Shown: in pieces, positions 8,752-17,252 of the stretch
How the letters are laid out: each line of letters starts with the position of its first letter
Numbering within the stretch: position 1 is the first letter of the stretch
The notes under the pieces: generated by a model
Told to the model about the DNA's origin: nothing
Databases searched by the model: none
What the model saw: only the letters and a program-made list of their open reading frames with translations
Translations under genes and position numbers: made by a program
Source of the DNA: an uncultured Lachnospiraceae bacterium
GTDB taxonomy: Bacteria > Bacillota > Clostridia > Lachnospirales > Lachnospiraceae
Assembly: GCA_947570615.1 (NCBI GenBank)
Contig: CANOVJ010000002.1
Location: 1-64,000, forward strand
DNA: 64,000 bases
Direction: 5' to 3'

Positions 8752-9561
8752 ATGGAGAATATATCGGAAAAGCAGATCAAATGGGAAGAATTAAGCATAT
8801 CCAATGATTTTCTGTTTGGAAAGGTTATGCAGAATCCGGAGTTGTGCAAAGAATTATTGCAGAGGATTCTTCCGGATTTGAAGATTGACCGTATTGAATA
8901 TCCAGAATTGCAGAAAAGTATTAACGTGGATATGGATGCCCGCAGTGTAAGACTGGATGTATATGTAAAGGATGAGAAAGAGGTTGTTTATGACATAGAA
9001 ATGCAGGTAAGCAATACAGGGGGACTTCCTGAGAGAAGTCGGTATTATCAGAGTATGCTTGACCTGCAGCTTATTGATAAAGGGAAACTCTATGATGAGT
9101 TAAAGAAAAGCTATGTTGTATTTATCTGTCTATTCGACTTATATGGAAAAGGACGGCATATTTACACCTTTGAAAATATTTGTAAGGAAGACGGCAGTAT
9201 TTCCATGGGAGATAAGGCAGTAAAGATATTTCTCAATGCAAAAGGAACGCTGGATGATGTCAGTGATGAATTAAAGGCATTCCTTGATTATGTGGCAGGA
9301 AAAAAGCCGAAGGATGCCTATGTAGAGAGGCTGGAAGAAGCTGTAAGAGAGGCCAAAAAGAATAGAGAATGGAGACATGAGTATATGACGTTATTGATGA
9401 GAGACCAGTTAAATAAAAAAGAGGGCAGAAAACAGGGTGAAGAAATGATGGCGAAATTAATAACGCTGCTAAATGAGGATGGGCGGCTATCTGATATTCT
9501 CAGAGCGTCACAGGATGAAGAATATCGTCAGAAGCTTTATTTGGATTATCATATAATTTAA
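8752..9561 (+). CDS. Rpn-family recombination-promoting nuclease / PD-(D/E)XK 'putative transposase'
   Basis: A 269-residue member of the Rpn/YhgA-like PDDEXK family, nucleases associated with RecA-independent recombination and often annotated as transposases. The family start (SNDFLFGKVMQNPELCKELLQRIL) is followed by the nuclease core RLDVYVKDEKEVVYDIEMQ, with the Asp and Glu-x-Gln active-site pattern, and SRYYQSMLDLQLIDKG. The C-terminus is lysine-rich and helical. Codon use and base composition are clearly more AT-rich than the neighbours. The gene sits alone between the two rlmH-end direct repeats with its own promoter and a hairpin downstream, which suggests recent acquisition. The ribosome site is weak. 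Confidence 0.85.
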   Translation: MENISEKQIKWEELSISNDFLFGKVMQNPELCKELLQRILPDLKIDRIEYPELQKSINVDMDARSVRLDVYVKDEKEVVYDIEMQVSNTGGLPERSRYYQSMLDLQLIDKGKLYDELKKSYVVFICLFDLYGKGRHIYTFENICKEDGSISMGDKAVKIFLNAKGTLDDVSDELKAFLDYVAGKKPKDAYVERLEEAVREAKKNREWRHEYMTLLMRDQLNKKEGRKQGEEMMAKLITLLNEDGRLSDILRASQDEEYRQKLYLDYHII

Positions 9562-9575
9562 TAAAAATAATTACA

Positions 9576-9604
9576 GGGCAGGACAGTTTAAAAGTGTTCT
9601 GCCC
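9576..9604 (+). terminator. Hairpin after the Rpn-type gene, bidirectional-looking
   Basis: GGGCAGGACA pairs with TGTTCTGCCC (10 bp, one G-T) across loop GTTTAAAAG. On the plus strand the 3' side is not T-rich; on the minus strand it would be followed by TGTAATTATTTTTATT, so it would work better for leftward transcripts. Confidence 0.45.
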
Positions 9605-9645
9605 GAAATAATCCTATGAGATTTTTCGCACTCAAGGTATATTAA

Positions 9646-9671
9646 GGAGAGCCGTATCACAAGTAAGGGCG
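9646..9671 (+). repeat. att-like direct repeat, right copy
   Basis: A copy of the final rlmH codons, stop and next five bases (25 of 26 identical to 8464-8489), not preceded by any other rlmH sequence. It closes a 1.16 kb insert holding only the Rpn-type gene and its signals. No recombinase gene lies between the copies. Confidence 0.7.
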
Positions 9672-9702
9672 TCGATTTACAGAATTTCAACGGGAGAGAG
9701 TC

Positions 9703-10401
9703 ATGTTTAAAGCTGCTGTGTTTGATATCGGACGGACATTAGTTGATTACAAAAAGCCGATGAACTGGTCGGAGCATTACAGACCGGCATTTGAACAAAT
9801 CGCGGAAAAATACCATTATCATTTTTCGGAAGCACATTATCAAAATGCCCGGGACGTGCTTATAAAATATAATACACGAATAAACCCCAGGGATCATGAA
9901 GTATCCTCTGCGCAGATTTTTACTGAAATACTGCGGGGGATGGATATAGACCTGAAAGACATGGAGCGGGTGAAGGAGAGCTTTTACACATATTTCAGGC
10001 AGGATTGCTCCCTGTTCCCCGATGTCGAACTGACCCTGAAAATGCTTTCCGAAAAAGGAATAAAGCTGGCGACCTTATCCGATGTGGCATATGGTATGGA
10101 TAATACTTACGCTCTGGCGGATATAGCGTCTGTGATCAGGTACATAGATTACCCCTTTACGTCAAACGATACCGGATACAGGAAATCCTGTACAGAAGGC
10201 TTGAAAATATTGTGTAGAAAGATGGATATGAACATATCAGATATCGTATTTGCAGGCGATGAAGAAAAAGATATGGTCTGCGCCCAAAATGCCGGTGCGT
10301 ATGGAGTTCTTATCAATAGAGAGGATGCGCCGAAAAATTACGGGCAGGCCTGGACGATACATACTTTAACAGAACTGCTTTCGTTATTTGACGCGGCCTG
10401 A
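9703..10401 (+). CDS. HAD-superfamily hydrolase
   Basis: A 232-residue haloacid dehalogenase-like hydrolase with a helical cap between motif I and motif II. Motif I is FDIGRTLVDY: the nucleophile Asp is present but the usual second Asp (DxD) is Gly. Motif II is around LATLSDVAYG, motif III Lys is near YRKSCTEGLKI, and motif IV is FAGDEEKDMVCAQNAG. Substrate unknown; it resembles small-molecule phosphatases. Composition is lower in GC than the housekeeping genes. It begins 31 bp after the right att-like repeat and has GGGAGAG ahead of the ATG. Confidence 0.85.
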   Translation: MFKAAVFDIGRTLVDYKKPMNWSEHYRPAFEQIAEKYHYHFSEAHYQNARDVLIKYNTRINPRDHEVSSAQIFTEILRGMDIDLKDMERVKESFYTYFRQDCSLFPDVELTLKMLSEKGIKLATLSDVAYGMDNTYALADIASVIRYIDYPFTSNDTGYRKSCTEGLKILCRKMDMNISDIVFAGDEEKDMVCAQNAGAYGVLINREDAPKNYGQAWTIHTLTELLSLFDAA

Positions 10402-10476
10402 GCGAAGAAACGGCCGGAATGCGTGTGAGCTGAATATCCGGTGTTTTGGATGAATATAAAGAGACAGGAGAAGGGC

Positions 10477-11352
10477 ATGGAGAAGAAAAGCTGTCCAATG
10501 TTACAATCAGGAGATCAGATTGGAATCGTCTGTTGCTCAAACGCTCAGAAACGTTCCGATTTTGATAAAATGAGACGGTTGGAAGAAGCTCTGCTTCAAA
10601 TGGGGCTTCATCCCGTTTTCAGCCACTGGATCTGTGAAAAAGAAAACGCATCCGGCATGGCGGCGATGGAGCGCGCCCGGGCGCTTATGGACTTCTATAA
10701 GGACGACGGGATAAAGGGGATCTTTGATATTTCGGGAGGCGATATTGCCAATGGGATATTGCCGTATCTTGATTATAATGTCATTGCAGAGAGCCCGAAG
10801 CTTTTCTGGGGCTACAGCGACCTGACCACCGTTATAAACGCCATCTATGAAAAGACCAGAAAGGCCTCCGTATTGTATCAGATCCGAAATCTGATCTGTG
10901 ACCACGGGGAAGAACAGACCGTCCGTTTCCGAAACACCGTATTAAACGGCGCAGATGACCTGTTTCAGATCCGATACCGGTTTATCCGTCGGGGTGAAAT
11001 GCGCGGAGTCGTTGTGGGCGGAAATATCAGATGCTTTCTGAAGCTGGCCGGCACGGAATTTATGCCGGATCTGACAGGTAGGATCCTGTTACTGGAAAGC
11101 TTCAGCGGAACCGTACCTCAGGTGGCCGCATATCTGAGCCAGTTACAGCAGATGGGAGCACTTGAAAAGGCCGCAGGTATCCTTCTCGGGACATTCACTC
11201 AGATGGATATGGAAAAATGTATCCCCACAGTGGAGACGCTTCTCTGTGACGTGGCGGGAGGGGATTTGCCGATTGCGGTGACACAGGATATCGGCCATGG
11301 GACGGATTCCAGAGGAATCCTTATTGGCCGGGAGTTGCACCTGATATCATGA
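10477..11352 (+). CDS. LD-carboxypeptidase family protein (peptidase S66, LdcA/MccF-like)
   Basis: Family S66 serine peptidases cleave the L,D bond of tetrapeptide muropeptides (LdcA) or hydrolyse microcin C-type acyl adenylates (MccF). Visible: GDQIGIVCCSNAQKR at the start, the FDISGGDIANGILPYLDY block, the nucleophile serine in FWGYSDLTTVINAIY, GGNIRCFLKLAGTEF, and the C-terminal DIGHGTDSRGILIG carrying the catalytic His. ATG 10477 was chosen because AGGAG lies 6 bp upstream; a GTG at 10441 is possible. Grouped with HAD and GNAT genes, an antibiotic or self-protection role like MccF is as plausible as cell-wall recycling. Confidence 0.85.
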   Translation: MEKKSCPMLQSGDQIGIVCCSNAQKRSDFDKMRRLEEALLQMGLHPVFSHWICEKENASGMAAMERARALMDFYKDDGIKGIFDISGGDIANGILPYLDYNVIAESPKLFWGYSDLTTVINAIYEKTRKASVLYQIRNLICDHGEEQTVRFRNTVLNGADDLFQIRYRFIRRGEMRGVVVGGNIRCFLKLAGTEFMPDLTGRILLLESFSGTVPQVAAYLSQLQQMGALEKAAGILLGTFTQMDMEKCIPTVETLLCDVAGGDLPIAVTQDIGHGTDSRGILIGRELHLIS

Positions 11353-11389
11353 GCGAATGTGGGAGTATTGGGCAGAGGAGGACATATAA

Positions 11390-11887
11390 ATGCAGGAACT
11401 GAAGCTGGTAAGACCTTTGCCGGAGCACAGACTGATGTGTGAAGCAATGATGGATGAATGGGAGGCCTTCGGCGGGAGAATGAATCCGGGAGCGATCAGG
11501 CGTTTCAGCAATCTCAGGCATCAGAATGTAACCTGTGAGGAATGGCTGAAATGGACAGAGGAAGAGCGCAGAACCGTTCAGGATCTCTGGTTTTTCATGA
11601 CAGATGAATTGATCGTGGGCGCGATCAGCATCAGATACAAAAGCGCCGGAGCAGATGGGCATTCCGGTTTCGGAATCAGACCCTCCCAGCGGAATAAGGG
11701 CTATGCCACGCAGATGCTTTCCCAGGCGCTTCCGATTATGAAAAGCTACGGAATCAGCCCTGTCATCCTGTCCTGCGCAAGGGACAACATCGGTTCCGCC
11801 AAAACGATACGTGGAAACGGCGGAAGGTTTGTCAGGGAGGCGGTTGACGACGAAGGAGAAATTCTGCAGATTTATCATATAGAGTGA
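11390..11887 (+). CDS. GNAT-family N-acetyltransferase
   Basis: A 165-residue GCN5-related acetyltransferase. The acetyl-CoA pyrophosphate loop is GFGIRPSQRNKGYATQML, after a beta strand ending VGAISIRYK; motif B contains SCARDNIGSAKTIRGNGGRFV. The acceptor is unknown. AGAGGAGG precedes the ATG. It closes the accessory-looking HAD/S66/GNAT group before the nucleoside phosphorylase. Confidence 0.88.
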   Translation: MQELKLVRPLPEHRLMCEAMMDEWEAFGGRMNPGAIRRFSNLRHQNVTCEEWLKWTEEERRTVQDLWFFMTDELIVGAISIRYKSAGADGHSGFGIRPSQRNKGYATQMLSQALPIMKSYGISPVILSCARDNIGSAKTIRGNGGRFVREAVDDEGEILQIYHIE

Positions 11888-11933
11888 AGAGCGATAACCA
11901 TCAGACAACCCCATTTTTCAGGAGGACAATACT

Positions 11934-13241
11934 ATGAGAATGTACGATCTGATCATGAAGAAACGAAACGGCGGCGCGCTCACCCGGCAGGAGATCCGTT
12001 TCATGGTGGAGGGCTTCACTGCGGGAAAAATCCCGGACTATCAGATGTCAGCCATGATGATGGCGATCTGGTTTGTAGGGATGAACGAGGAGGAGACCCT
12101 GCACCTTACCATGGCGATGGCCGAAAGCGGGGAAATGCTGGATTTATCTGCCATCAGGGAGACCAAGGCAGACAAACACAGCACCGGCGGCGTGGGCGAC
12201 AAGACCTCTCTGGCCCTGGCGCCCATGGTGGCGGCCTGCGGGGTGAAGATCGCCAAGATGAGCGGAAGGGGGCTGGGGCATACCGGCGGGACCATCGACA
12301 AGCTGGAGAGCTTTGAGGGCTTTTCCACGGATATTTCTACGGAGCGCTTTATCCGGAACGTGAACGAGGTGGGCATGTCCATTATGGGACAGACCAGGGA
12401 GCTGGCGCCTGCAGACAAGCTTCTGTACGCCCTGCGGGACGTGACGGCTACGGTGGACAATATGTCCCTGATCGCCTCCTCCATCATGAGCAAGAAGCTG
12501 GCGGCGGGAGCGGATGTGATCGTGCTGGATGTAAAGACAGGAAGCGGCGCGTTCATGAAGAAGCAGGAGGACGCCTTTGCCCTGGCCAGGGAGATGGTCC
12601 GGCTTGGAAAAAACGCGGGGCGCAAAACCATCGCCGTGATCTCCGATATGGATCAGCCTCTTGGAAACGCCGTGGGAAACGCTCTGGAGGTGAAGGAGGC
12701 CATCGAGACCTTAAAAGGGCGGGGCCCCCGGGATTTTACGGAGCTGTGCCTGACTCTGGGAGCGTGGATGCTTCTGCTCAGCGGAAAGGCCTCCTCCCAG
12801 GAGGAAGGCCGGGAGAAGCTTTGGGAGACCATCCGGGACGGAAGAGCCCTTGCGAAGCTGGCAGAGTTTGTGACGGCCCAGGGGGGCGACGGGGAGACGG
12901 TGTATCATCCGGAGCGTCTGCCGCAGGCGTCCCTCACAAGGGAGGTGCTCTCCCCGGCGGACGGATATGTGGAGCGGCTGATCTGCGACGAGGTGGGAAT
13001 CGCATCCCTGCTTCTGGGCGGGGGAAGGGAGACCAGGGAGAGTGTGATCGACCTCTCCGTGGGAATATTGCTTGAACGGAAGGTGGGAGCGGCGGTGAAA
13101 AAGGGACAGCGTCTGGCCCTTCTTCACGGCAATGACCCGGAAAAACTCTCGGCCGCCCACGACAGGCTGCTCGGGGCGTTTCAGATCGGGAGCATGCAGC
13201 GGCAGGAAGGCCCGGTGATCCTGGGCGTGGTGGAGGATTGA
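11934..13241 (+). CDS. pdp: Pyrimidine-nucleoside phosphorylase
   Basis: Reversible phosphorolysis of uridine, deoxyuridine and thymidine to base and (deoxy)ribose-1-phosphate, for nucleoside salvage. The length of 435 residues matches Bacillus Pdp. The N-terminal helical domain starts MRMYDLIMKKRNGGALTRQEI, and the phosphate-binding signature reads KHSTGGVGDKTSLALAPM followed by GRGLGHTGGTIDKLE. The C-terminal PYNP domain is present. AGGAGG precedes the ATG. It is monocistronic, with a Rho-independent terminator straight after. A thymidine phosphorylase (DeoA) annotation would describe the same family. Confidence 0.93.
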   Translation: MRMYDLIMKKRNGGALTRQEIRFMVEGFTAGKIPDYQMSAMMMAIWFVGMNEEETLHLTMAMAESGEMLDLSAIRETKADKHSTGGVGDKTSLALAPMVAACGVKIAKMSGRGLGHTGGTIDKLESFEGFSTDISTERFIRNVNEVGMSIMGQTRELAPADKLLYALRDVTATVDNMSLIASSIMSKKLAAGADVIVLDVKTGSGAFMKKQEDAFALAREMVRLGKNAGRKTIAVISDMDQPLGNAVGNALEVKEAIETLKGRGPRDFTELCLTLGAWMLLLSGKASSQEEGREKLWETIRDGRALAKLAEFVTAQGGDGETVYHPERLPQASLTREVLSPADGYVERLICDEVGIASLLLGGGRETRESVIDLSVGILLERKVGAAVKKGQRLALLHGNDPEKLSAAHDRLLGAFQIGSMQRQEGPVILGVVED

Positions 13242-13274
13242 TCCCCGAATCCCCCATATGAAAAATTCCCCACA

Positions 13275-13304
13275 GGGCGGCCTGAGAGGAATAGCCGCCC
13301 TTTT
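13275..13304 (+). terminator. Rho-independent terminator after pdp
   Basis: GGGCGGC (13275-13281) pairs with GCCGCCC (13294-13300), loop CTGAGAGGAATA, followed directly by TTTT. Confidence 0.75.
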
Positions 13305-13322
13305 CCTCTCATATATTGAGAT

Positions 13323-13658
13323 ATGATGAAGAAAATAAAGCGTAAATCGGGTTATCGCTGGAACCAGACGAGAGAGGAAAGAGCGGACGAAAGGAAGATT
13401 TCCGGCAGAGAGCTTATGGTTGAGTCGCTAAAGCTCCCCAAGGATTCTCTGTTAGGCGCGTCCATCGTCACCCTGACGGGAAATACGGACGCTTTTGTGG
13501 AAAATTATAAGGGGATCATCGAATATACCAGCCAGACGATCCTTCTTCAGGGCAAGACCTGTAAAATTGAGATCAGCGGCAGGAGGCTGAATATTGTCTA
13601 TTATACCAATGAGGACATGAAAATCAGCGGATGGATCGAGAGCGTCCGCTATTTGTAG
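13323..13658 (+). CDS. yqfC: Sporulation protein YqfC (YabP family)
   Basis: A 111-residue YabP/YqfC-family protein, expressed in the mother cell during sporulation in Bacillus. The family core LPKDSLLGASIVTLTGN, IIEYTSQTILLQGKTCKIEISG and LNIVYYTNEDMKISGWI is intact. It is followed 16 bp later by yqfD, the conserved clostridial and bacillar order yqfC-yqfD-phoH-HD-ybeY. The ribosome site is weak; ATG 13323 and the next codon ATG are both possible starts. Confidence 0.92.
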   Translation: MMKKIKRKSGYRWNQTREERADERKISGRELMVESLKLPKDSLLGASIVTLTGNTDAFVENYKGIIEYTSQTILLQGKTCKIEISGRRLNIVYYTNEDMKISGWIESVRYL

Positions 13659-13674
13659 GGAAGGGCAATTTGGT

Positions 13675-14916
13675 ATGATAGAGATCATTCGTTATTTAAA
13701 GGGATATCTTGCCATTAAGGTTTTTGGTTTTTCACCGGAGCGATTCATGAATCTGTGCAGCCATCACGGGATATTTCTGTGGGATGTGGAAAACCACGGC
13801 GACTTCTACACGATGAAGATCAGCCTTTCGGGCTTCTACCGGCTGAAGGGAATCACAAGAAAAACAGGGACGAGGGTGGTCATAACCAGGCGTTATGGGC
13901 TGCCCTTTCTTTCTACGAGGATGTGGAAGCGCAGAATCTTCATGCTCGGACTTCTGGGAAGCCTGATCTTCTGGATCTGGATGTCCCGGTTTATCTGGGC
14001 GGTGGAGGTGGAGGGCAATTATTTCGTGACCACCGACGTGTTTCAGGATTTTCTGGAAAGAGACGGTATCCGGCCCGGAATGAAAAAGAAGGATGTGGAG
14101 ATAGAGGCTCTGGAAAAAGCCATCCGTTCGGAGTTTGACATCGTCACCTGGACGTCCGCAAGGATCGACGGCACACGGCTCCTGATCCAGATAAAGGAGA
14201 ACGATCTGATCCAGGTAAAGGAGCAGGAGCCGGAGATACCACAGGGACAGGGAATGGATCTGGTCGCCGAAAAGGAGGGGGAGGTTATCAGTATCGTGAC
14301 CCGCAGCGGCGTCCCGAAGGTGACGGCGGGAACCTCCGTGGCAGCGGGCGATATCCTGGTGGAGGGAGGCGTCCCCATTCTGAACGAGGACGGCACCATA
14401 AGGCGGTACGATTACTGTAAGGCGGATGCGGACATTCTTCTGCGCTGCGTCTATGATCTGAAGGAGGAGCTTGCGGAAAAATATGAACAGAAGGTCTACA
14501 CGGGGGAGGAAAAGAAGCGTCCCTTTGTGATGTTCGGCACGAAAAAGCTCCAGCTTCCGGAGTTTGGAAAGGGCTTTCAGGAATGGGACGCCGTGGAGGA
14601 AAAAAAACAGCTCAGGCTCTTTGGAAATTACTATCTACCGGTATATTTCGGGAGCGATCTTGTGAGGGAATATGTGACCAGGGAGAGGGTGTACACGAAG
14701 GAGCAGGTGAAGGAGCTTTTTGAGGGAAAGATCCAAAAATTTATAGAAAGTTTACAGGAAAAAGGGGTTCAAATTATAGAAAAAAATGTTACAATAGATA
14801 AGAATGCGGGGGTATGGAAAATGAACGTGGATTTTCTGGCGCTGGAAAAGACGGGGAAGGCCAGAGAAACGCAGCTTCAAAAGCCGCAGGAGGAGACGGA
14901 GGAAAACGCCCGGTAG
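13675..14916 (+). CDS. yqfD: Sporulation protein YqfD
   Basis: A 413-residue YqfD-family membrane protein needed for efficient sporulation. N-terminal soluble region, one clear transmembrane helix near residues 86-106 (MLGLLGSLIFWIWMSRFIWAV), then a large extracytoplasmic region including a POTRA-like start (VEVEGNYFVTTDVFQDFLERDGI). Next to yqfC, it marks the host as an endospore former. The C-terminal tail is charged and poorly conserved. Confidence 0.92.
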   Translation: MIEIIRYLKGYLAIKVFGFSPERFMNLCSHHGIFLWDVENHGDFYTMKISLSGFYRLKGITRKTGTRVVITRRYGLPFLSTRMWKRRIFMLGLLGSLIFWIWMSRFIWAVEVEGNYFVTTDVFQDFLERDGIRPGMKKKDVEIEALEKAIRSEFDIVTWTSARIDGTRLLIQIKENDLIQVKEQEPEIPQGQGMDLVAEKEGEVISIVTRSGVPKVTAGTSVAAGDILVEGGVPILNEDGTIRRYDYCKADADILLRCVYDLKEELAEKYEQKVYTGEEKKRPFVMFGTKKLQLPEFGKGFQEWDAVEEKKQLRLFGNYYLPVYFGSDLVREYVTRERVYTKEQVKELFEGKIQKFIESLQEKGVQIIEKNVTIDKNAGVWKMNVDFLALEKTGKARETQLQKPQEETEENAR

Positions 14917-14973
14917 CAGAGAGGGATTTGCACCGCGCCCGGAAGTCTTAAAAATATGATTCAGGAGAAATCA

Positions 14974-16005
14974 ATGGAAGAAATTTCTGAGGTGATGGAA
15001 GTAGGAACGCAGGATCAGCTCAATGTTTTCGGACAGTTTGACAGCCACATCAAAAAGCTGGAGAGGCAGCTTGGTGTTCTGGTCACTGACCGGAACGGGC
15101 AGATACGGATCAGCGGAAACGCCCGGAATGTAAAGAGAGCCAGGGCGGTCATCCATGAATTGACAGAATTATCAAGGAGAGGAAATATAATCCAGGAACA
15201 GAACGTGGATTATGCGATTGCGATGACGATGGAAGAAAAGGAAGACGTTTTACTTGAAATAGATAAGGACTGTATCTGTCACACCATTTCCGGCAAGCCG
15301 GTTAAGCCCAAAACGCTGGGCCAGAAGCAGTATGTGGACGCGATCCGCGACAATATGATCGTCTTTGGCATGGGGCCTGCGGGAACCGGAAAGACATATC
15401 TTGCCATGGCCATGGCGATCACGGCCTTTAAAAGCCAGGAGGTGGAGCGGATCATCTTAACCCGTCCGGCCATCGAGGCGGGAGAAAAGCTGGGTTTTTT
15501 GCCCGGCGATTTGCAGAGCAAGGTGGATCCCTATCTGCGTCCGCTCTACGACGCCCTCTATCAGATCATGGGGGCGGAGAACTTTCAGAGAAATATGGAG
15601 AAGGGACTGATCGAGGTGGCTCCCCTTGCCTATATGAGAGGGCGCACGCTGGACAACGCCTATATTATTCTGGACGAGGCCCAGAACACGACGCCTGCGC
15701 AGATGAAAATGTTCCTGACCAGGATCGGCTTCGGCTCCAAGGTGATCGTCACAGGAGACGGATCCCAGAAGGATCTGGCGGCGGGCGTATCGTCAGGGCT
15801 GGATGTGGCTGTGAAGGTTCTCTCAGGGATTGAGGGAATCGCCTTTTGTAACCTCACCAGCCGGGATGTGGTCAGGCATCCCCTGGTACAGAAGATCGTT
15901 AAGGCATACGAAAGCTACGAGGCCAGAACCGGCAGGGCAAACCCGGTCCCCGGCGCTGAGCGCGCGCGGAGGCAGAAAAGGCAGCGCCGGACCACAGACA
16001 GATGA
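14974..16005 (+). CDS. phoH: PhoH family ATPase (YbeZ-like)
   Basis: A 343-residue PhoH-like P-loop ATPase, generally linked to RNA metabolism and ribosome maturation together with YbeY. Walker A is GMGPAGTGKTYLAMAMA, Walker B AYIILDEAQNTTP, followed by GDGSQKDL. An N-terminal KH-like RNA-binding segment (GVLVTDRNGQIRISGNARNVKRA) precedes them. ATG 14974 has AGGAG at a 6-bp spacing; an upstream ATG at 14956 has no comparable site. The stop overlaps the next start by 4 bp. Confidence 0.93.
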   Translation: MEEISEVMEVGTQDQLNVFGQFDSHIKKLERQLGVLVTDRNGQIRISGNARNVKRARAVIHELTELSRRGNIIQEQNVDYAIAMTMEEKEDVLLEIDKDCICHTISGKPVKPKTLGQKQYVDAIRDNMIVFGMGPAGTGKTYLAMAMAITAFKSQEVERIILTRPAIEAGEKLGFLPGDLQSKVDPYLRPLYDALYQIMGAENFQRNMEKGLIEVAPLAYMRGRTLDNAYIILDEAQNTTPAQMKMFLTRIGFGSKVIVTGDGSQKDLAAGVSSGLDVAVKVLSGIEGIAFCNLTSRDVVRHPLVQKIVKAYESYEARTGRANPVPGAERARRQKRQRRTTDR

Positions 16006-17252
16006 TGGACAGGCATATGGAGAAGAAGGATTTAAAGGAGACGGAGAGTATTTCCTTTTATGTAAGGCCGGAGCGCTGGCTGGTATCCTTTCAGGAAATA
16101 CTCATGTTTCTTCTGACAATTATATACAGCGCGCTGGCTGCATGGCTCTATGAAAAGACGGTGTCTGAGATCGCCGGGACGGCCATTCTGGCCGGCGCCG
16201 GTTTCGGATGCGTCCTTTTTTCCATAGAACAGAGTCTGGAGGAGGAGAGTTTTTTTTACAATAACGGGGATCATCTCTGGCGGTTTGTGGCGGTCTATCT
16301 GCTCTCCTTTGGAGGAAGCGTGCTTTTTCCTCTGATTCCTGCGGGGGGCTGGCCGTACCTTGTTATCTTTGTGGGACTGATGTATTTCAGCAACACGATG
16401 ATCGGCTTTACCTCGGGCTGTACGCTTCTTCTGATCAGCGTTCTGATCAGAGGGGACGGCATCGTGGTTTTTATCACGTATCTGATCGGCGCTCTGGCGG
16501 GTATTCTGGTGTTTTCCTATGTTTACGAATCATTCAAAATCTGGCTTGCGCTGGTCATCTCCCTGCTGGTACAGGGGGTGTGTCTTGCGGTCCAGGAAAT
16601 CCTTCTCTCGCCCGGAGCGCTCTGTGCGCAGAGCTTTGCGCTGCCGGCCGGTAATCTCCTGGTCAGTCTGATTTTGCTTCTGGCTTTGCTGAAATATTTC
16701 AGCGGCTCCAGGATATACAGGGACAGAGAGCTGTACATGGAGCTCAATGACCCGGATTACCCCCTTCTGTCTGAGCTTAAGGAATTTTCCCGGGAGGAAT
16801 ATTATCATGCCATCCACACGGCCTATCTGTGCGACAGGATCGCGAAAAGGCTGGGATACAATGATGCGGTGGCCAAAGCCTGCGGATACTATCACAGAAT
16901 CGGCGTGATCCGGGGAGAAAACAACTGGGAAAACGTACAGGCGATTGTGCAGGAGCATGCATTCCCGCAGCAGGCCAGGGAGATCCTGCGGGAATATCTG
17001 GACGAGAGCGGAAGGATCTACGAAAAGGAGACGGTGGTTCTGCTTTTCTGCGACACCGTGATATCCTCTATCAGCTATCTTTTTTCAAAGGAACCGGCGG
17101 CGGCCCTGGAGTACCCTAAAATCATCAACATGGTGCTGAAAAAGCAGATTGAAAGCGGCAGAATCAATCACAGCCGGGTCTCCTTCGGGGAGATACAGGA
17201 TATCAGGAGAATCTTGTTGGAGGAACAGCTTTACTATGAATTTTTACGTTGA
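16002..17252 (+). CDS. Multi-spanning membrane protein with degenerate HD domain (PgpH/YqfF position)
   Basis: A 416-residue protein in the slot normally held by PgpH/YqfF, the c-di-AMP phosphodiesterase of ~700 residues. It has about seven hydrophobic helices (residues ~30-235) followed by an HD-like helical domain, but lacks the big extracellular sensor domain. In the HD region the helix HAIHTAYLCDRIAKRLGYNDAVAKACGYYHRIG matches the PgpH pattern, except that the metal-binding His-Asp is His298-Arg299 and the following GK is GV. That argues against phosphohydrolase activity. It overlaps phoH by 4 bp and ybeY by 17 bp, so it is part of the same operon. A signalling or scaffold role is inferred only. 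Confidence 0.8.
   Translation: MMDRHMEKKDLKETESISFYVRPERWLVSFQEILMFLLTIIYSALAAWLYEKTVSEIAGTAILAGAGFGCVLFSIEQSLEEESFFYNNGDHLWRFVAVYLLSFGGSVLFPLIPAGGWPYLVIFVGLMYFSNTMIGFTSGCTLLLISVLIRGDGIVVFITYLIGALAGILVFSYVYESFKIWLALVISLLVQGVCLAVQEILLSPGALCAQSFALPAGNLLVSLILLLALLKYFSGSRIYRDRELYMELNDPDYPLLSELKEFSREEYYHAIHTAYLCDRIAKRLGYNDAVAKACGYYHRIGVIRGENNWENVQAIVQEHAFPQQAREILREYLDESGRIYEKETVVLLFCDTVISSISYLFSKEPAAALEYPKIINMVLKKQIESGRINHSRVSFGEIQDIRRILLEEQLYYEFLR

Noticed and set aside
8752..9561. Annotating the Rpn-type gene as an insertion sequence
   Set aside because: No terminal inverted repeats or short target duplications of a classical IS; the flanks are copies of the rlmH end instead.
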